Shown: one piece after another, positions 63,336 through 64,000 of the stretch
How positions within the stretch are numbered: position 1 is the first letter of the stretch
Layout of the letters: the number at the start of each line of letters is the position of its first letter
Source of the DNA: Gammaproteobacteria bacterium
GTDB taxonomy: Bacteria > Pseudomonadota > Gammaproteobacteria > Xanthomonadales > SZUA-36
Length of the DNA stretch: 64,000 bases
Assembly: GCA_021772915.1 (NCBI GenBank)
Contig: JAJFLB010000060.1
Span: forward strand, 1 to 64,000
Reading direction: 5' to 3'
Position numbers and translations under genes: made by a program
Notes under the pieces: model-generated
Databases searched by the model: none
What the model was told of the DNA's origin: nothing
What the model saw: only the letters and a program-made list of their open reading frames with translations

Positions 63336-64000
63336 ATGTTCAAATACGATGTAAAGCTCGCCTTCAAAAGTATGCGGCGTAACCCGATCATGACGGCGTT
63401 AATGGTCGCGGCAATTGCGGTGGGTATCGGTGTCAGTATGACGACGTTGACGGTCTACTACATGATGAGTAGCAACCCCATTCCGGAAAAAAGTGACGAG
63501 CTGTTTGCGGTCACATTGGATAGCTGGAGCCCATTGCGTCCATTTGATGATGACAATCCGGAACGGGCACCACACCAACTTACCTATCACGACGCCGAGA
63601 GGTTGCTCAGCTTCGCTGAGGCCAAACGCCAGGTTGCGATGTTTGAATCCAGCCTGATCATCGAACCGGTCAAGGCTGAGGACCTGCCATTTGAGGCCTT
63701 TGCACGGGTTACATCCACTGACTTTTTTGCGATGTTCGATGTACCGTTTATTCATGGCAGCGGCTGGGATAAGACCACTGACGCGGCCGCCGAGCCCGTG
63801 GTGGTGCTTGGCAAGCAACTCAATGAGAAATTGTTTGGTGGAGAAAACAGTGTTGGCAACTGGCTCACCATGGAGGGCACGCGCTTTCGGGTGGCTGGCG
63901 TCATTGACAGTTGGGAGCCTACGCCACGATTTTACGACCCGATCAACGGTGCCTTTCAGGAAATCAATGAAATGTTCATTCCGCTTAGCCTGACACGCGT
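63336..64000 (+). CDS. MacB-like ABC transporter permease (partial, runs off the window)
   Basis: The first 221 codons of an FtsX/MacB-type permease. It starts MFKYDVKLAFKSMRRNP, has the first membrane helix (about 18-40, ALMVAAIAVGIGVSMTTLTVY), and continues into a large MacB_PCD periplasmic domain (DFFAMFDVPFIHGSGW, VVVLGKQLNEKLFGG). No stop is reached by the window end. Its partner ATPase is directly upstream. The pairing suggests a mechanotransmission-type exporter rather than an importer. Confidence 0.88.
   Translation, partial: MFKYDVKLAFKSMRRNPIMTALMVAAIAVGIGVSMTTLTVYYMMSSNPIPEKSDELFAVTLDSWSPLRPFDDDNPERAPHQLTYHDAERLLSFAEAKRQVAMFESSLIIEPVKAEDLPFEAFARVTSTDFFAMFDVPFIHGSGWDKTTDAAAEPVVVLGKQLNEKLFGGENSVGNWLTMEGTRFRVAGVIDSWEPTPRFYDPINGAFQEINEMFIPLSLTR

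Overview
The window is a stretch of chromosome from a gammaproteobacterium of moderate GC content. The main evidence is gene order. lgt-thyA runs toward folA, which is convergent with the operon lptD-surA-pdxA-rsmA-apaG-apaH, the arrangement known from Escherichia coli and relatives. A DUF3450/ExbB/ExbB/ExbD/TonB cluster and a stand-alone prfC agree with this. No rRNA, tRNA, CRISPR array or intact transposase was seen, and I cannot name the genus.

Layout. 0-3.8 kb: TonB2-type energy-transduction operon (DUF3450 protein, two ExbB-like proteins, ExbD, TonB), minus strand. 4.1-9.5 kb: SLC13 permease, then lgt, thyA and folA on the plus strand, meeting apaH and apaG. 9.6-16.6 kb: rsmA, pdxA, surA, lptD, a lipoprotein aminopeptidase and msrB, covering LPS export, outer-membrane folding and repair. 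16.8-24 kb: a DUF2007 protein, a repeat-rich gap, an LplT-PlsC fusion, a CNT nucleoside transporter, a MATE exporter and prfC. 24-34 kb: an unknown secreted protein with a small partner, a glutaredoxin-like/kelch pair, AtoE, PspC, a DAK2-DegV protein, plsY, birA, a membrane-bound LuxR-type regulator and a beta-carbonic anhydrase. 34-40.6 kb: a secreted unknown divergent from a ToxR/CadC-like regulator, a cupin, two methyltransferases, a YciA-like thioesterase between two REP-like palindromes, a pirin and a DUF6090 protein.

40.6-49.6 kb looks like an accessory island with much decay. Two inverted copies of a ~150 bp MITE-like element bracket a padR/small membrane protein cassette. Next come a fossil of an IS91-type transposase, an N-terminally truncated DUF1624 gene facing a fossil of an RHS/haemagglutinin-type toxin-delivery protein, marC, and a GC-rich secreted gluzincin protease enclosed by inverted copies of a dispersed repeat. 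An orphan F0 c-subunit gene and a small XRE regulator/membrane protein operon follow.

49.8-64 kb returns to ordinary metabolic genes: amidase, D-cysteine desulfhydrase-like enzyme, haloalkane dehalogenase-like hydrolase, DUF2461 protein, coiled-coil lipoprotein, a DUF255 protein with a DsbD-alpha-like tail, an AbfB-domain protein, TauE/SafE permease, a nitrilase-family protein lacking its usual lysine, GNAT, a radical SAM protein with a CX4CX2C cluster motif, and a MacB-like ABC transporter cut by the window end.

No complete new defence or conflict system is evident. The best leads are the MITE-bracketed PadR cassette with its apparently leaderless self-regulated promoter, the orphan c-subunit, the domain fusions and the altered active-site motifs.
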